Source: Pedobacter puniceum (GTDB lineage Bacteria; Bacteroidota; Bacteroidia; Sphingobacteriales; Sphingobacteriaceae). Taken from it: 64,000 bases of DNA. A program made the position numbers and the translations under genes. The stretch covers positions 124,001-188,000 of the forward strand of contig NZ_WKJI01000002.1 in assembly GCF_009674685.1 (NCBI RefSeq), written 5' to 3'. A model generated the notes under the pieces. That model did no database searches. It worked only from the letters and a program-made list of their open reading frames with translations, and was not told the DNA's origin. This document shows, piece by piece, positions 47,298 through 56,504 of the stretch (its first letter is position 1; each line of letters begins with the position of its first letter).

Positions 47298-48299
47298 TTA
47301 AGGCGCTAGGAGCTTGTAAAATCCAGTTGTAGCGGTATCTTTTAGTAGACCTTGCTGTTGGTAAATAAAAAATGCTTCTAAGTGTGGATGTTTTTTTAAA
47401 AAGCGAAAAGCTTCTTCTATATCCATCCCCATCAAAACATTATCATAGGCATCAGCAAGCATTGCCGTTTTAGCATAAACTGTTACACTTATATTCTTAC
47501 TTTTAATAGAATAACCTGTTTTAGTATCTATTAAGTGTGTTTGCTTTAAACCTTTACTTTCTATGAATTTACGGTAGCTTCCAGAGGTGGTTATAGCACC
47601 TTTTTTAGGGACGATAATTTTTTGTAAAGATGTTTCTTTTAGACTTGGTGATTCTATGCCTATTTTAGGATAAGAGCCATCAGGTTTTTTACCTTTTATC
47701 CTTAGCTCACCACCTATTTCTACAATATAATTCCTGATACCTTTATGCTCTAAAAAATCAGCAAGAACATCAACCGAATAACCTTGCGCAATCCCGTTCA
47801 CATCAATTTTAACTAACGGATTCGTTTTTACCAAGCTATCCCCTTTGATGGTAATTTGCTGATAACCTACATGCTTTAATATGCTTTTGATGGTCAAGCT
47901 ATCTGGTATAGTTTGTTTCTGCTTTCCTAAAAAGCCCCATGCTTCTATTAAAGGATAAACAGTAATATCAAACGCCCCTTGTGAAGCTTGAGCTACTTTC
48001 TGAGCTTCTTTCACCACTTTATGCAGATGCTTATCTAACAAAACACCTCTTTTGCTAAAGTTAAATTGGCTGATGAGGGATGTATCGTGATAAACGGATA
48101 AGGATTGGTTCAATTCTGCCAAAATAGCTTCAATTTCTTCTTCAGAAACTAATGCTTTAGATGCATAATATTTTACAGAATAGGTAGTACCTTGGGTATA
48201 GCCATGAATCTGGTAAGTTTCTAACATCTTTTGCTTAGGCACAAAAGAAGAACAGATTAATGCTAATAAAAAAAGGTAGTATTGAGTTTTAAATATCAT
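47298..48299 (-). CDS. apbE: ApbE-family FAD:protein FMN transferase
   Basis: The 333-residue protein has an N-terminal export signal and the ApbE fold: IHGYTQGTTYSVKYYA at the start, ASQGAFDITVYPLIEAWGF, the flavin-binding DVNGIAQGYSVDVLADFL and VEIGGELRIKGKKPDG. It has ITTSGSYRKF and AKTAMLADAYDNVLMGM near the end. It attaches FMN covalently to a threonine of exported flavoproteins such as RnfG/NqrC types. The metal-site region reads ADAYDN where many homologues have ADAxxT. It is the last gene of the minus-strand run, 35 bp after dgoK; its link to sugar catabolism is unclear. Confidence 0.9.
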   Translation of the reverse strand: MIFKTQYYLFLLALICSSFVPKQKMLETYQIHGYTQGTTYSVKYYASKALVSEEEIEAILAELNQSLSVYHDTSLISQFNFSKRGVLLDKHLHKVVKEAQKVAQASQGAFDITVYPLIEAWGFLGKQKQTIPDSLTIKSILKHVGYQQITIKGDSLVKTNPLVKIDVNGIAQGYSVDVLADFLEHKGIRNYIVEIGGELRIKGKKPDGSYPKIGIESPSLKETSLQKIIVPKKGAITTSGSYRKFIESKGLKQTHLIDTKTGYSIKSKNISVTVYAKTAMLADAYDNVLMGMDIEEAFRFLKKHPHLEAFFIYQQQGLLKDTATTGFYKLLAP

Positions 48300-48334
48300 C
48301 CATCTTATTTTCAGACTTTGAAAATAAGGATTTT

Positions 48335-49297
48335 CTATTGGTAATGAAGCATATAAAGCTGATAATGACCATTAATAATAGCTTCATCAACACTTTTCTG
48401 AGACACTTGCTGTCCTAAACCTAAAGTTTCTAAGGCTAACAAGTAGCTCTCACTTAAGATACCAGAAGACAATAAAGTTATTGCCTTTTCTGTTCCTTTT
48501 AATTCTTTTAGTTCGGCACCAATTAATAAGCCACTCAAATAGTAATAATTACTCTCTTTACTAAATTTATTAAACAGCTGGTTGGTTCTTACCCAAAACA
48601 TAGCATGCAGTAAATTAGCTTTAAAGCTATCTAAAACACCTTGTTTAAAGGCTGCTGTATTTTCATCATCTGTTAAAACACCTTGTTTTTCTACTGTGGT
48701 TGATAAGATACTTTGACTACTTAATAAGCTAAAAAGTTCTCCCGTCATATAAGTAGAGAAGCCTACAGCTTTATCATCAACAGTAAAAACGTGTTTAGAA
48801 TGTGTACCTGGTATAATAAAAACTTGCTCTTTAAGTCTTTTATCGGGTTGGCAACCTACTAGTTGTATTTCTTCTCCTCTAATAACATCAGCATCAGAAC
48901 AAACGCCAGATACTAAAGTAAAAGAATGCGAAAAGTCTTTGGTAGCTTGAAAATGTGTAACCTTTAAATCGGCACCGTTTAAAGAAAAAGGAAGCTTTTT
49001 GTAAGGAAGCTCTTGCATACCAACCGTAGAAGATGCCATACCAGAAATAATAATTGGTAGCCCATCTAAGCTTTTACCAAATTCTAAACTAATTTTATCT
49101 ATATTTTCTTTTAAGAAGGAAAGATAAAAATCTGTTCTTCTATCAGTATCAGCCCCTGCGGCTTTCCATTTCTGGAATAAGATAGCGTTACCTTCTGCAT
49201 TGCTTACTTCAGCTAAAGTATTTAAACCGTATGCATCTATCAAACGTAGTCTGAAAGATGATGTACCCCAATCGCAACTTAAAAACAAATTATTCAT
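48335..49297 (-). CDS. dgoK: 2-dehydro-3-deoxygalactonokinase
   Basis: The 320-residue DgoK-family kinase begins with the phosphate-binding motif FLSCDWGTSSFRLRLID and contains the conserved PIIISGMASSTVGMQELPY, the VSGVCSDADVIRGEEIQLVG segment and FIIPGTHSKHVF. It phosphorylates 2-keto-3-deoxygalactonate at C6. With DgoD and the aldolase encoded upstream it forms the De Ley-Doudoroff route from galactonate to pyruvate and glyceraldehyde 3-phosphate. A 130-bp spacer to dgoD is the longest gap in this operon. Confidence 0.94.
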   Translation of the reverse strand: MNNLFLSCDWGTSSFRLRLIDAYGLNTLAEVSNAEGNAILFQKWKAAGADTDRRTDFYLSFLKENIDKISLEFGKSLDGLPIIISGMASSTVGMQELPYKKLPFSLNGADLKVTHFQATKDFSHSFTLVSGVCSDADVIRGEEIQLVGCQPDKRLKEQVFIIPGTHSKHVFTVDDKAVGFSTYMTGELFSLLSSQSILSTTVEKQGVLTDDENTAAFKQGVLDSFKANLLHAMFWVRTNQLFNKFSKESNYYYLSGLLIGAELKELKGTEKAITLLSSGILSESYLLALETLGLGQQVSQKSVDEAIINGHYQLYMLHYQ

Positions 49298-49427
49298 GTG
49301 TTAGAATTAGAAAAAGAAGGAAATCAAAAATGTACATCTTACTGAAAGAAGATTAATTAAACCAAACCAATGAATACACCCTTCAAACAATGAACGCTTA
49401 TGACTCCTTCTTTTTATCTTTTAATGA

Positions 49428-50576
49428 TTACCACTCTGCTATGCTTCCGTCCTGATGACGCCAAACGGGGTTTTTCCAATTATGGCCAACATTTGCCATA
49501 GCTTTTACGTGGTCTTCATTTATTTCTATACCGAGGCCTGGTCCGTCTGGTATTTTAACATAACCATCCTCATACTTAAATACATTTTTATCAACGATAT
49601 AATCTAAAATATCACTACCCTGATTGTAGTGGATACCCAAACTTTGCTCTTGAATAAAAGCATTGTAACTGGTGGCATCTACTTGTAAGCAAGCAGCTAA
49701 AGCTATAGGGCCAAGTGGGCAATGTGGCGCAACCGCAACATCAAAAGCTTCGGCCATAGAGAATATTTTTTTACACTCTGTTATACCACCTGCGTGGGAT
49801 AAATCTGGCTGAATGATATCTGCATAACCACCAATTAATAAATCCTTAAAATGCCATCTTGAGAACATACGCTCTCCAGTTGCGATAGGAATAGAGGTTA
49901 AGTTGGCAATTTCCCTTAATGCTTCGTTATTTTCTGGTAAAACAGGTTCTTCAATAAACATCGGCCTGTAGGCTTCTAACTCTTTGGCTAAAATCTTAGC
50001 CATAGGTTTGTGTACCCTACCATGAAAATCTATACCTATACCAACAGCCGGTCCAACAGCATCTCTAACGGCGGCAATACGAGCTATGGCAGCATCAATT
50101 TTATCGTAAGTATCTATGATTTGAAGCTCCTCGGTAGCATTCATTTTTACTGCCTTAAAGCCTTTATCTATCATTTCTTTGGCTGCTGTACCTACTTCAG
50201 CTGGGCGGTCGCCACCAATCCAAGAGTATACCTTCATGGTATCACGAGCTTTACCACCTAATAGTTGATAAATTGGTGTATTATAGAACTTACCTTTTAT
50301 ATCCCAAAGTGCTTGGTCTATACCAGCAATAGCACTCATTAAAATAGGGCCACCACGATAAAAACCTGCTCGGTACATCATATTCCAATGGTCTTCTATA
50401 TTTTGAGGGTCTTTACCGATTAAGCCTTCCATTAATTCTATAACAGCCGCTTTAACTGTAGCTGCTTTACCTTCAACAACGGGCTCGCCCCAACCCACAA
50501 TACCTTCGCTAGTTTCTATTTTAAGGAATAACCATCTTGGTGGAACTTGATATAATTCGTAACCTGTAATTTTCAT
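49428..50576 (-). CDS. dgoD: D-galactonate dehydratase
   Basis: The 382-residue enolase-superfamily protein has the same length as E. coli DgoD and matches it throughout in my recollection of that sequence: [39 protein letters not shown], the metal-ligand strands GIDFHGR, FIEEPV and ATGERM, and the acid/base loop [16 protein letters not shown]. It removes water from D-galactonate to give 2-keto-3-deoxygalactonate. It sits between the aldolase (13 bp) and kinase genes. Close relatives act on other aldonates, but the DgoD signature is strong. Confidence 0.94.
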   Translation of the reverse strand: MKITGYELYQVPPRWLFLKIETSEGIVGWGEPVVEGKAATVKAAVIELMEGLIGKDPQNIEDHWNMMYRAGFYRGGPILMSAIAGIDQALWDIKGKFYNTPIYQLLGGKARDTMKVYSWIGGDRPAEVGTAAKEMIDKGFKAVKMNATEELQIIDTYDKIDAAIARIAAVRDAVGPAVGIGIDFHGRVHKPMAKILAKELEAYRPMFIEEPVLPENNEALREIANLTSIPIATGERMFSRWHFKDLLIGGYADIIQPDLSHAGGITECKKIFSMAEAFDVAVAPHCPLGPIALAACLQVDATSYNAFIQEQSLGIHYNQGSDILDYIVDKNVFKYEDGYVKIPDGPGLGIEINEDHVKAMANVGHNWKNPVWRHQDGSIAEW

Positions 50577-50589
50577 TTTAATATTGATA

Positions 50590-51213
50590 TTATTGAACAG
50601 CTTCTATAAACTGCTTAGCTTTTGAAGTTAATTGCTTTAAATATTCATCATTTATGGTTTGCTTAGCATCAACCAAAGAACTTCCTATTCCATAAGCCAC
50701 AGCACCAATTTTCTTAAACTCTTTGATATTATCTAAACCTACACCTCCGGTTGGCATGATAGGAATTTGAGGTAAAGGCCCTTTTACATCTTTGATATAA
50801 GCTACACCTGCACTTGCTGGAAAAACTTTTACAATATCGCCGCCCCAGGCGTAAGCATTTAAAATTTCTGTTGGTGTATAAGCTCCAGGAATACTTACAG
50901 CACCATGTCTTCTGGTCATGTGTATGGTATTGATATCTACCGTTGGCGATAAAATAAACTTCGCCCCAGCGTAAATTGCTGCTCTAGCAGATTCTGGATC
51001 TAATACCGTACCTGCACCTATTAAAACTTTATTTCCAATACTATCTGCCAATTGCTCTATAACTTGTAAGGCTTTAGGTGAGTTTAAGGTGATTTCTAAA
51101 ATTTTCACACCTCCTTCTGCTAAAGCGAAAGCCACATCTTTAGCCTTATCGGCAGAAACGCCTCTAATAATGGCTACTATTTTATGTTGATATATATGAT
51201 TTAAGGTTTGCAT
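50590..51213 (-). CDS. dgoA: 2-keto-3-deoxy-6-phosphogalactonate/gluconate aldolase
   Basis: The 207-residue class I aldolase of the Eda/DgoA family has [13 protein letters not shown] (catalytic Glu), GAGTVLD, the Schiff-base lysine in [10 protein letters not shown] and the phosphate-binding end [13 protein letters not shown]. It splits the phosphorylated keto-deoxy acid to pyruvate and glyceraldehyde 3-phosphate. Sequence alone does not separate Eda from DgoA; the neighbouring dgoD and dgoK make the galactonate isomer the likely substrate. It lies 9 bp after the fucU-like gene. Confidence 0.92.
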   Translation of the reverse strand: MQTLNHIYQHKIVAIIRGVSADKAKDVAFALAEGGVKILEITLNSPKALQVIEQLADSIGNKVLIGAGTVLDPESARAAIYAGAKFILSPTVDINTIHMTRRHGAVSIPGAYTPTEILNAYAWGGDIVKVFPASAGVAYIKDVKGPLPQIPIMPTGGVGLDNIKEFKKIGAVAYGIGSSLVDAKQTINDEYLKQLTSKAKQFIEAVQ

Positions 51214-51222
51214 GATGCTAAT

Positions 51223-51645
51223 TTATTCTGGCCTAATTACTCCTATTTCTAAAATAATATTGGCAAATCTTCTAACCTCTGCTGTTGCTATAGCTAAGCA
51301 AACATCAGGTGTTTTGGCAATATCATAAAACTCATATCTTTTTAAAGCTTCAAATGAAGTATCCTCATCAAGAATTTGTTTAAATTCATGGTGGATAGGT
51401 TGTGGTGTTTCATCTGGAGGGTTCATGATATAAGCTTTCTCTACTGGGATAAAGTTTTTAATCACTTTTAACACATCAATAACATTTAAAACACCTGGCG
51501 TAAGATTTAAGTAAACCTTTTTTGCTGTTTGGGGTGTACATGTACTTACTGGAAAATTACCATCAGAAATTAAAATTTTAGAACCATGTCCGTTTCGGCC
51601 TAGTTCCATTAATATTTCAGGATGTAGTAATTGTGTTTTTAACAT
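51223..51645 (-). CDS. fucU: RbsD/FucU-family sugar mutarotase
   Basis: The 140-residue protein has the RbsD/FucU start LLHPEILMELGRNGHGSKILISDGNFPV and the C-terminal strand EVRRFANIILEIGVIRPE. These cytoplasmic enzymes interconvert alpha and beta anomers of fucose or ribose. In an operon rich in fucosidases, fucose is the likely substrate, though galactose-type sugars are possible. It is tightly packed between the MFS transporter (7 bp) and aldolase (9 bp) genes. A second, unrelated mutarotase-family gene lies in the same operon. Confidence 0.88.
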   Translation of the reverse strand: MLKTQLLHPEILMELGRNGHGSKILISDGNFPVSTCTPQTAKKVYLNLTPGVLNVIDVLKVIKNFIPVEKAYIMNPPDETPQPIHHEFKQILDEDTSFEALKRYEFYDIAKTPDVCLAIATAEVRRFANIILEIGVIRPE

Positions 51646-51652
51646 GGCAAAT

Positions 51653-52948
51653 TTAATTTGATTGATTTTCTTCAGGATTATCTTGATTTACATAAGCATG
51701 CAATTCTTCATCTCTTACCAAAGGCCCTATAACAAAAAGCACCACACATAAGCCTAAAAGTGCTAATACTCCATAACCTATGAAAACCGTATTGTATGCC
51801 GATGAGTAGCCGTATGCATCAGAAAAATTCTTAACCGTTACACCAGATATAGATTGAAAGATAGCTCCGCCTAAACCAGAACCAACACTTGCCAAACCCC
51901 AAACAGAAGCTGTTGCATTTTTTGGAACAACATCAGCAGGGAAAGCCATAGAGTTAGCGGTATAAGAAGAGTAGCCAAAGCCTGCTACTGCTAAAACAGC
52001 TATTGCAATTGCTGGTGAGGTGATAATAAGCGGACCTAATATTAATGAGCCAGCAGTCATCAGCCCGAAAATAGTAACAGCTAATTTTCTTGCCCTAGGT
52101 ACAGCCATACCTCTTTTAATTAAGGTTTGAGTAAATAAGCCTCCTAAAATATTTCCAAAATCGGCAGAAATAAAAGGTATCATAGCAAACCAACCTATGG
52201 TAGTTAAATCCCATCCATGAACATCAACTAAATAACGTCCTATCCAAAATGTGATGAAATACCATACAGGGTCCATCAATACTTTAGATAAAGTAAAACC
52301 CAATACAAATTTGTTTTTGATGAGTTTTTTAGCCGGGATGGTTCTTAATTTGGTTTCTTCTAAAGCTTGTTTTGGGGTATAATAAGTAAACCAGAAAGCA
52401 ATAAGCCATAAATAACCTAAAGAACCTACAATAATAAAAGTAGCTTTCCAGCCATAAACAGTACCCAAAAATGCAATTAATGGTGGCGCAACAACAGCAC
52501 CTATAGCAGAACCACTGTTAAAAATACCTGATGCAGTAGAACGCTCGCTCTGCGGAAACCACTCACTAGTTAGTTTAATAGCTGATGGCCAGTTACCTGC
52601 CTCACCAATACCCAAAAAGAAACGGGCTAAACCAAAATGCCAAGGTAATCTTGCTAAAGCGTGTAACATGGCAGCGGTAGTCCAAAAAGCCATGCAGATA
52701 GAATATCCTAATTTGGTTCCTAACTTATCTATGGCGAAGCCAGAAAAACCGTTTGAAACCATGTAGGCCACAAAAAAAGCAGTGGTAATATATCCAAAAG
52801 CATCATCAGGAATGAGCTCTCTTAAAGCTCCTTCGGCACTTAAATAATTAAAAGCCAAACGGTCTATATAATTTAAAACGGTAGCTAAAAACGCAAAGCC
52901 TATCATGACCCAGCGCATTTTAGATGGCTTAAAAGTAGTATCTGTCAT
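51653..52948 (-). CDS. MFS transporter, ACS (anion:cation symporter)/ExuT-like family
   Basis: The 431-residue protein has 12 predicted membrane helices and the MFS motif region FAIDKLGTKLGYSICMAFW. The ACS-family hallmark GIGEAGNWPSAIKLTSEWFP precedes ERSTASGIFNSGSAIGAVVAPP. ACS members import sugar acids such as hexuronates or galactonate, but several Bacteroidota members serve neutral sugars. It probably brings the product of periplasmic saccharification into the cytoplasm for the adjacent De Ley-Doudoroff enzymes. It is 9 bp downstream of GH95. Confidence 0.92.
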   Translation of the reverse strand: MTDTTFKPSKMRWVMIGFAFLATVLNYIDRLAFNYLSAEGALRELIPDDAFGYITTAFFVAYMVSNGFSGFAIDKLGTKLGYSICMAFWTTAAMLHALARLPWHFGLARFFLGIGEAGNWPSAIKLTSEWFPQSERSTASGIFNSGSAIGAVVAPPLIAFLGTVYGWKATFIIVGSLGYLWLIAFWFTYYTPKQALEETKLRTIPAKKLIKNKFVLGFTLSKVLMDPVWYFITFWIGRYLVDVHGWDLTTIGWFAMIPFISADFGNILGGLFTQTLIKRGMAVPRARKLAVTIFGLMTAGSLILGPLIITSPAIAIAVLAVAGFGYSSYTANSMAFPADVVPKNATASVWGLASVGSGLGGAIFQSISGVTVKNFSDAYGYSSAYNTVFIGYGVLALLGLCVVLFVIGPLVRDEELHAYVNQDNPEENQSN

Positions 52949-52957
52949 TAGTTTAGG

Positions 52958-55381
52958 TTAGTTGGGTAAAACGGTATAAGTCTTACCTGCTTCTACGTTA
53001 AAAGTATATAAATTATCGGCTGCTTTTGTAAGCTTAATTACCTGTTTATTCAGCAGGATTTTCACTGGCGTTTTACTTCTTAAATTGCAGGTTTGGGCAA
53101 ATTTTGAGGTAATTGTGGCCTCTTTTAATTCGCGGTTTGCCCAACTGATATTAACACCATAGCCTCCTCTGGCTCTTAAACCACTGATATGACCATCTTT
53201 TAAATCTTTTGGCACTGCTGGCAGCAGGTATAACTCGTTAGAGTGACTTTGCATCAGCATTTCTACTACGCCAGCTGTAATACCTTGTATACCTTGGTTT
53301 CCTTCAAAAGAAGGTGTAATGTCACTATCCTCTGGTCTTGGATGTATACTGATATCAGTAAGCATAGATTTTAAAATCTGATAAGCTTCTTCAGGCTGTT
53401 CAAAACGAGCTTGTTGGTTAATTTTCCAAGCGCCAGACCATCCTTTATTGATATTTCCCCTCCTATCTAAAACAACTTTTACAGCTTTAGCCAGTTCTGG
53501 TGTTTTCCTTAGGGTGATGTCATCATCAGGATATGATGCAAACAGATGTGAAATATGCCTATGACCTACTTGCATTTCTTTATAATCATGCAACCACTCT
53601 TGTAACTGACCAAATTGCCCAATTTGATGAGGTGGCAATTGTTTCATAGTATCTTCCAATTTTTTAGCAAAAGCAGCATCCTCACCTAAAACTTTTATAG
53701 CTGTAATACAATTTCTAAACAGATTTCTAATAAGCTGGTTATCCATGGAAGAACCTGCAGAAACAGAAGCTTCTTCTCCTTTAGTAGTAAAGAAATTATT
53801 CTCTGGCGAGGTTGACGGACAGGTAACCAAATAACCTGTTTCTGGATCTTTAACTAAGAAATCAAGAATAAATTCTGCTGAACCTTTCATTAAAGGATAT
53901 AATCTTTTCAGGTAAACAGCATCGGGCTCATAGGAGTAATGATCAAATAATTGTTGTAAAATCCACGGACCTGCCAACGGCCAAACAGATGCTTTTGGAT
54001 TTGGGTCTGTTGGTGCAGTATTAAACCAAATATCCGTACCATGATGTGCAACCCATCCTTTACAACCATATAGTTCTTTTGCTGTTCTGGCTCCGGCTTC
54101 AGCTAAAATCTCTGTAAAGGTTAATAAAGATTCGTTTAAACTTGCCAAGTTTGTGCTTTCTATAGGCCAATAACATTCTTGAATATTGATATTTAAAGTC
54201 CAACGCCCTTGCCAACGCCCCTCCATGTTGTCTAACCAAATGTTATGATTATTAAAAGCTAAAGTTTTTTCTCTAGCTCCGGCTAACATGAGGTATCTAC
54301 CATATTGGAAATACTGCGAAATATATAAGGGATCGTGAGCCCCTTTACGTAAAGCTAAAATCCGATCAGTAGTATTCATCTTAGCTTTTTCATGTCCACC
54401 TAAATCAATTTTACAACTTGCAAAAAGCGGCATGTAGTCTCTCAAATGACGATTTTTAAGCTCTGCGTATTTAAATTTTACAGCTTTAGAGATGTAATCA
54501 TTACATCTTTGTTTCTCGTTAGCACTTACATCGTTATAATTTACCCAATTGGTAGCACCTGCAAGCATGATAACCACCGCGTTAGCATTAGAAATCTGAA
54601 TTTCATCGCCTGTTTTACCCGCCTTTTTCAGATAACTGGTTTTACCACCTTCTGCATTTACTTTTAAACGCGATTGCCATTTCATAGCTGCGGGCAAAAC
54701 TTTTTTTGCATATTCTTCCTCAGTAAGCTCAGTAGTTGTGCCATTCATCACAATATCTCCATTTAAGAGTTGTGTTACAGCAGATTGTTGCAAACTACTT
54801 AAAGAAGCTTTTAAGTTGATACTCTTAGGTTTGCTAGCTGTTATACGCATGACCACCACTTGGTCTGGGTAACTCGCAAAAATTTCTCTTTTGTAGTTAA
54901 CACCATTTAAACGATAGGTAATGGTTACCGTAGCACTATCCATACTAAGCTTACGCTGATAGTTTTGCACTTTTGCTTCATCATGATTAAATCCTAAATG
55001 AAGAATACCCATAGGTTGGTAATGTTGTACCCTTAAAGGTATACTCCCTAATTTTAGCGAGGCTTTACTTGCTGCCGCATAATCTTTTTCTATGAGGATT
55101 TTCTTTCTGATATCTTCTAAAACTTGTGGCCCCTGCGGATTATTAGGATTGTAAGGCCCACCAGACCACAAAGTTTCATCGTTAAATGGAATAACTTCTT
55201 GGTTGATACTGCCACCAATCATAGCCGCAAATCTGCCTGTTGCTATAGGTAAACCCTCCCAATACTTTTTTGCTGGCTGATTATACCACCAGCTCATTTC
55301 AGCGTTCTTTACCTTTGCATTTTGTGCTATAAGAGATAAAGAACATCCGTAAAAGAATATAAAAACAAAGATTTTTTTCAT
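52958..55381 (-). CDS. GH95 alpha-fucosidase/alpha-galactosidase-family enzyme
   Basis: The 807-residue exported enzyme starts with the GH95 signature WWYNQPAKKYWEGLPIATGR and FNDETLWSGGPYNPNNP. It continues with the catalytic-domain segments LNINIQECYWPIESTN (the two asparagines that activate water, near residue 395), CPSTSPENNFF (the catalytic glutamate, near residue 523) and GNQGIQGITAGVVEML. GH95 inverts alpha-1,2-L-fucosides; some members are alpha-L-galactosidases. The family's usual GNGR in the first motif is ATGR here. It lies between the SDR and MFS genes, consistent with periplasmic release of a sugar for import. Confidence 0.92.
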   Translation of the reverse strand: MKKIFVFIFFYGCSLSLIAQNAKVKNAEMSWWYNQPAKKYWEGLPIATGRFAAMIGGSINQEVIPFNDETLWSGGPYNPNNPQGPQVLEDIRKKILIEKDYAAASKASLKLGSIPLRVQHYQPMGILHLGFNHDEAKVQNYQRKLSMDSATVTITYRLNGVNYKREIFASYPDQVVVMRITASKPKSINLKASLSSLQQSAVTQLLNGDIVMNGTTTELTEEEYAKKVLPAAMKWQSRLKVNAEGGKTSYLKKAGKTGDEIQISNANAVVIMLAGATNWVNYNDVSANEKQRCNDYISKAVKFKYAELKNRHLRDYMPLFASCKIDLGGHEKAKMNTTDRILALRKGAHDPLYISQYFQYGRYLMLAGAREKTLAFNNHNIWLDNMEGRWQGRWTLNINIQECYWPIESTNLASLNESLLTFTEILAEAGARTAKELYGCKGWVAHHGTDIWFNTAPTDPNPKASVWPLAGPWILQQLFDHYSYEPDAVYLKRLYPLMKGSAEFILDFLVKDPETGYLVTCPSTSPENNFFTTKGEEASVSAGSSMDNQLIRNLFRNCITAIKVLGEDAAFAKKLEDTMKQLPPHQIGQFGQLQEWLHDYKEMQVGHRHISHLFASYPDDDITLRKTPELAKAVKVVLDRRGNINKGWSGAWKINQQARFEQPEEAYQILKSMLTDISIHPRPEDSDITPSFEGNQGIQGITAGVVEMLMQSHSNELYLLPAVPKDLKDGHISGLRARGGYGVNISWANRELKEATITSKFAQTCNLRSKTPVKILLNKQVIKLTKAADNLYTFNVEAGKTYTVLPN

Positions 55382-55398
55382 TTAGAAACTTGGTTTGG

Positions 55399-56142
55399 TT
55401 AGCAAATACGCATGCTCATACCGCCGTCTATAACTACGTTTTCACCAGTTATAAAATCGTTTTTAAGCAACATAGCAACGGCATCTGCTACATCTTCTGG
55501 TTTACCTTCTCTTCTTAATGGGATACGATTTTCTATGTTATTTTTCACTTGCTCTGGTTTTAAGAAATCTTGAAAACGGGTACGAATAACACCCGGAGAA
55601 ACACAGTTAACTTTAATATCAAACTCAGAAAGTTCATAAGCTAAAGCTCTTGTAAACTGAGGTAAAGCACCTTTAACAACCGCATAAGCTAAAGCACCTT
55701 TAACACCTCTTAAACCTGCCGCTGATGAAATAAGGATAATACCACCAGAACCTTTTCTTTTCATAGAAGGTACTGCGGCCATGCATAAATGAAAAACTGC
55801 ATGTATATGAATATCAAAAGCACTATACCATACATCTTTTGCACCGTTTAATAAACTACCAGGGGCTGCACCACCAGCAGAATGTACTAAAACATCTATA
55901 TCTCCTAAAGCTGCAATAGTTTCTGCTACTACACGTTCGCAATCCTCTGGCTTGCTCATATCGCCTTTAAGCAATACACAATTTCTACCTAAGCTTTTGA
56001 TTTGATTGATTAAAGATTCATCATCTGTATTTCTTGCTACTAAACTTATATGCGCACCCTCACGAGCAAGTTTTAATGCGGTTTCTGCGCCAATACCTTG
56101 TGTACCACCCGTTATAAGGGCTACTTTATTTGTTAATTCCAT
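55399..56142 (-). CDS. SDR-family sugar dehydrogenase
   Basis: The 247-residue classical short-chain dehydrogenase has the cofactor motif TGGTQGIGAE, HSAGG, the catalytic serine in LISSAAGLRG and the YAVVK tyrosine-lysine pair. The C-terminal GENVVIDGGMSM is also typical. Its place among mutarotase, fucosidase and galactonate genes suggests oxidation of fucose or galactose to the lactone, or of a later keto-deoxy intermediate. Substrate cannot be decided from sequence. It is 16 bp after the RhaM-like gene and 17 bp before GH95. Confidence 0.9.
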   Translation of the reverse strand: MELTNKVALITGGTQGIGAETALKLAREGAHISLVARNTDDESLINQIKSLGRNCVLLKGDMSKPEDCERVVAETIAALGDIDVLVHSAGGAAPGSLLNGAKDVWYSAFDIHIHAVFHLCMAAVPSMKRKGSGGIILISSAAGLRGVKGALAYAVVKGALPQFTRALAYELSEFDIKVNCVSPGVIRTRFQDFLKPEQVKNNIENRIPLRREGKPEDVADAVAMLLKNDFITGENVVIDGGMSMRIC

Positions 56143-56158
56143 TGTATGTATTTTATAA

Positions 56159-56500
56159 TTAAGCTTTTAATTCAAATATTTTGTTCATAAGTATCCATTT
56201 CTCTCCTTCTTTTGCCCAAGCTAGTGGCTGTTGAAATTTCCACATTAACTTTTCCCATTCTTGTACTTTAGGATTTTCAGCATCGGCTTTAGCCTTTTCA
56301 TCAAAACTAAATTCATCGCTGGTTTCCATAATCATGAAGAGCCTATTACCTGTTCTGTAAATCTCCATGGCGGTTATATGTGCATCCAAGATGCTTTTTT
56401 TTATCTCTGGCCAACCGTTTTCTGCTTTATGCCAATGTTCATACTCTGCAATAAGCGTTTCATCATCAATTAAGTCTAGTGCCAAACAATATCTTTTCAT
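56159..56500 (-). CDS. RhaM/COG3254-family L-sugar mutarotase
   Basis: The 113-residue protein is a single dimeric alpha/beta-barrel domain of the L-rhamnose mutarotase family: RYCLALDLIDDETLIAEYEHWH, ITAMEIYRTGNRLFMIMET and the C-terminal WKFQQPLAWAKEGEKWILMNKIF. COG3254 members accept L-rhamnose or L-fucose. In this operon an L-fucose mutarotase role fits, alongside the FucU-type gene 4.5 kb downstream. It begins 4 bp after the stop of the GH29 gene upstream. Confidence 0.88.
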   Translation of the reverse strand: MKRYCLALDLIDDETLIAEYEHWHKAENGWPEIKKSILDAHITAMEIYRTGNRLFMIMETSDEFSFDEKAKADAENPKVQEWEKLMWKFQQPLAWAKEGEKWILMNKIFELKA

Positions 56501-56504
56501 GCTT

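Noticed and set aside
49311-49415. AAAAAGAAGGA / TCCTTCTTTTT inverted repeat between dgoD and dgoK
   Set aside because: The loop is over 80 nt and the arms are simple purine/pyrimidine runs, so chance is likely.
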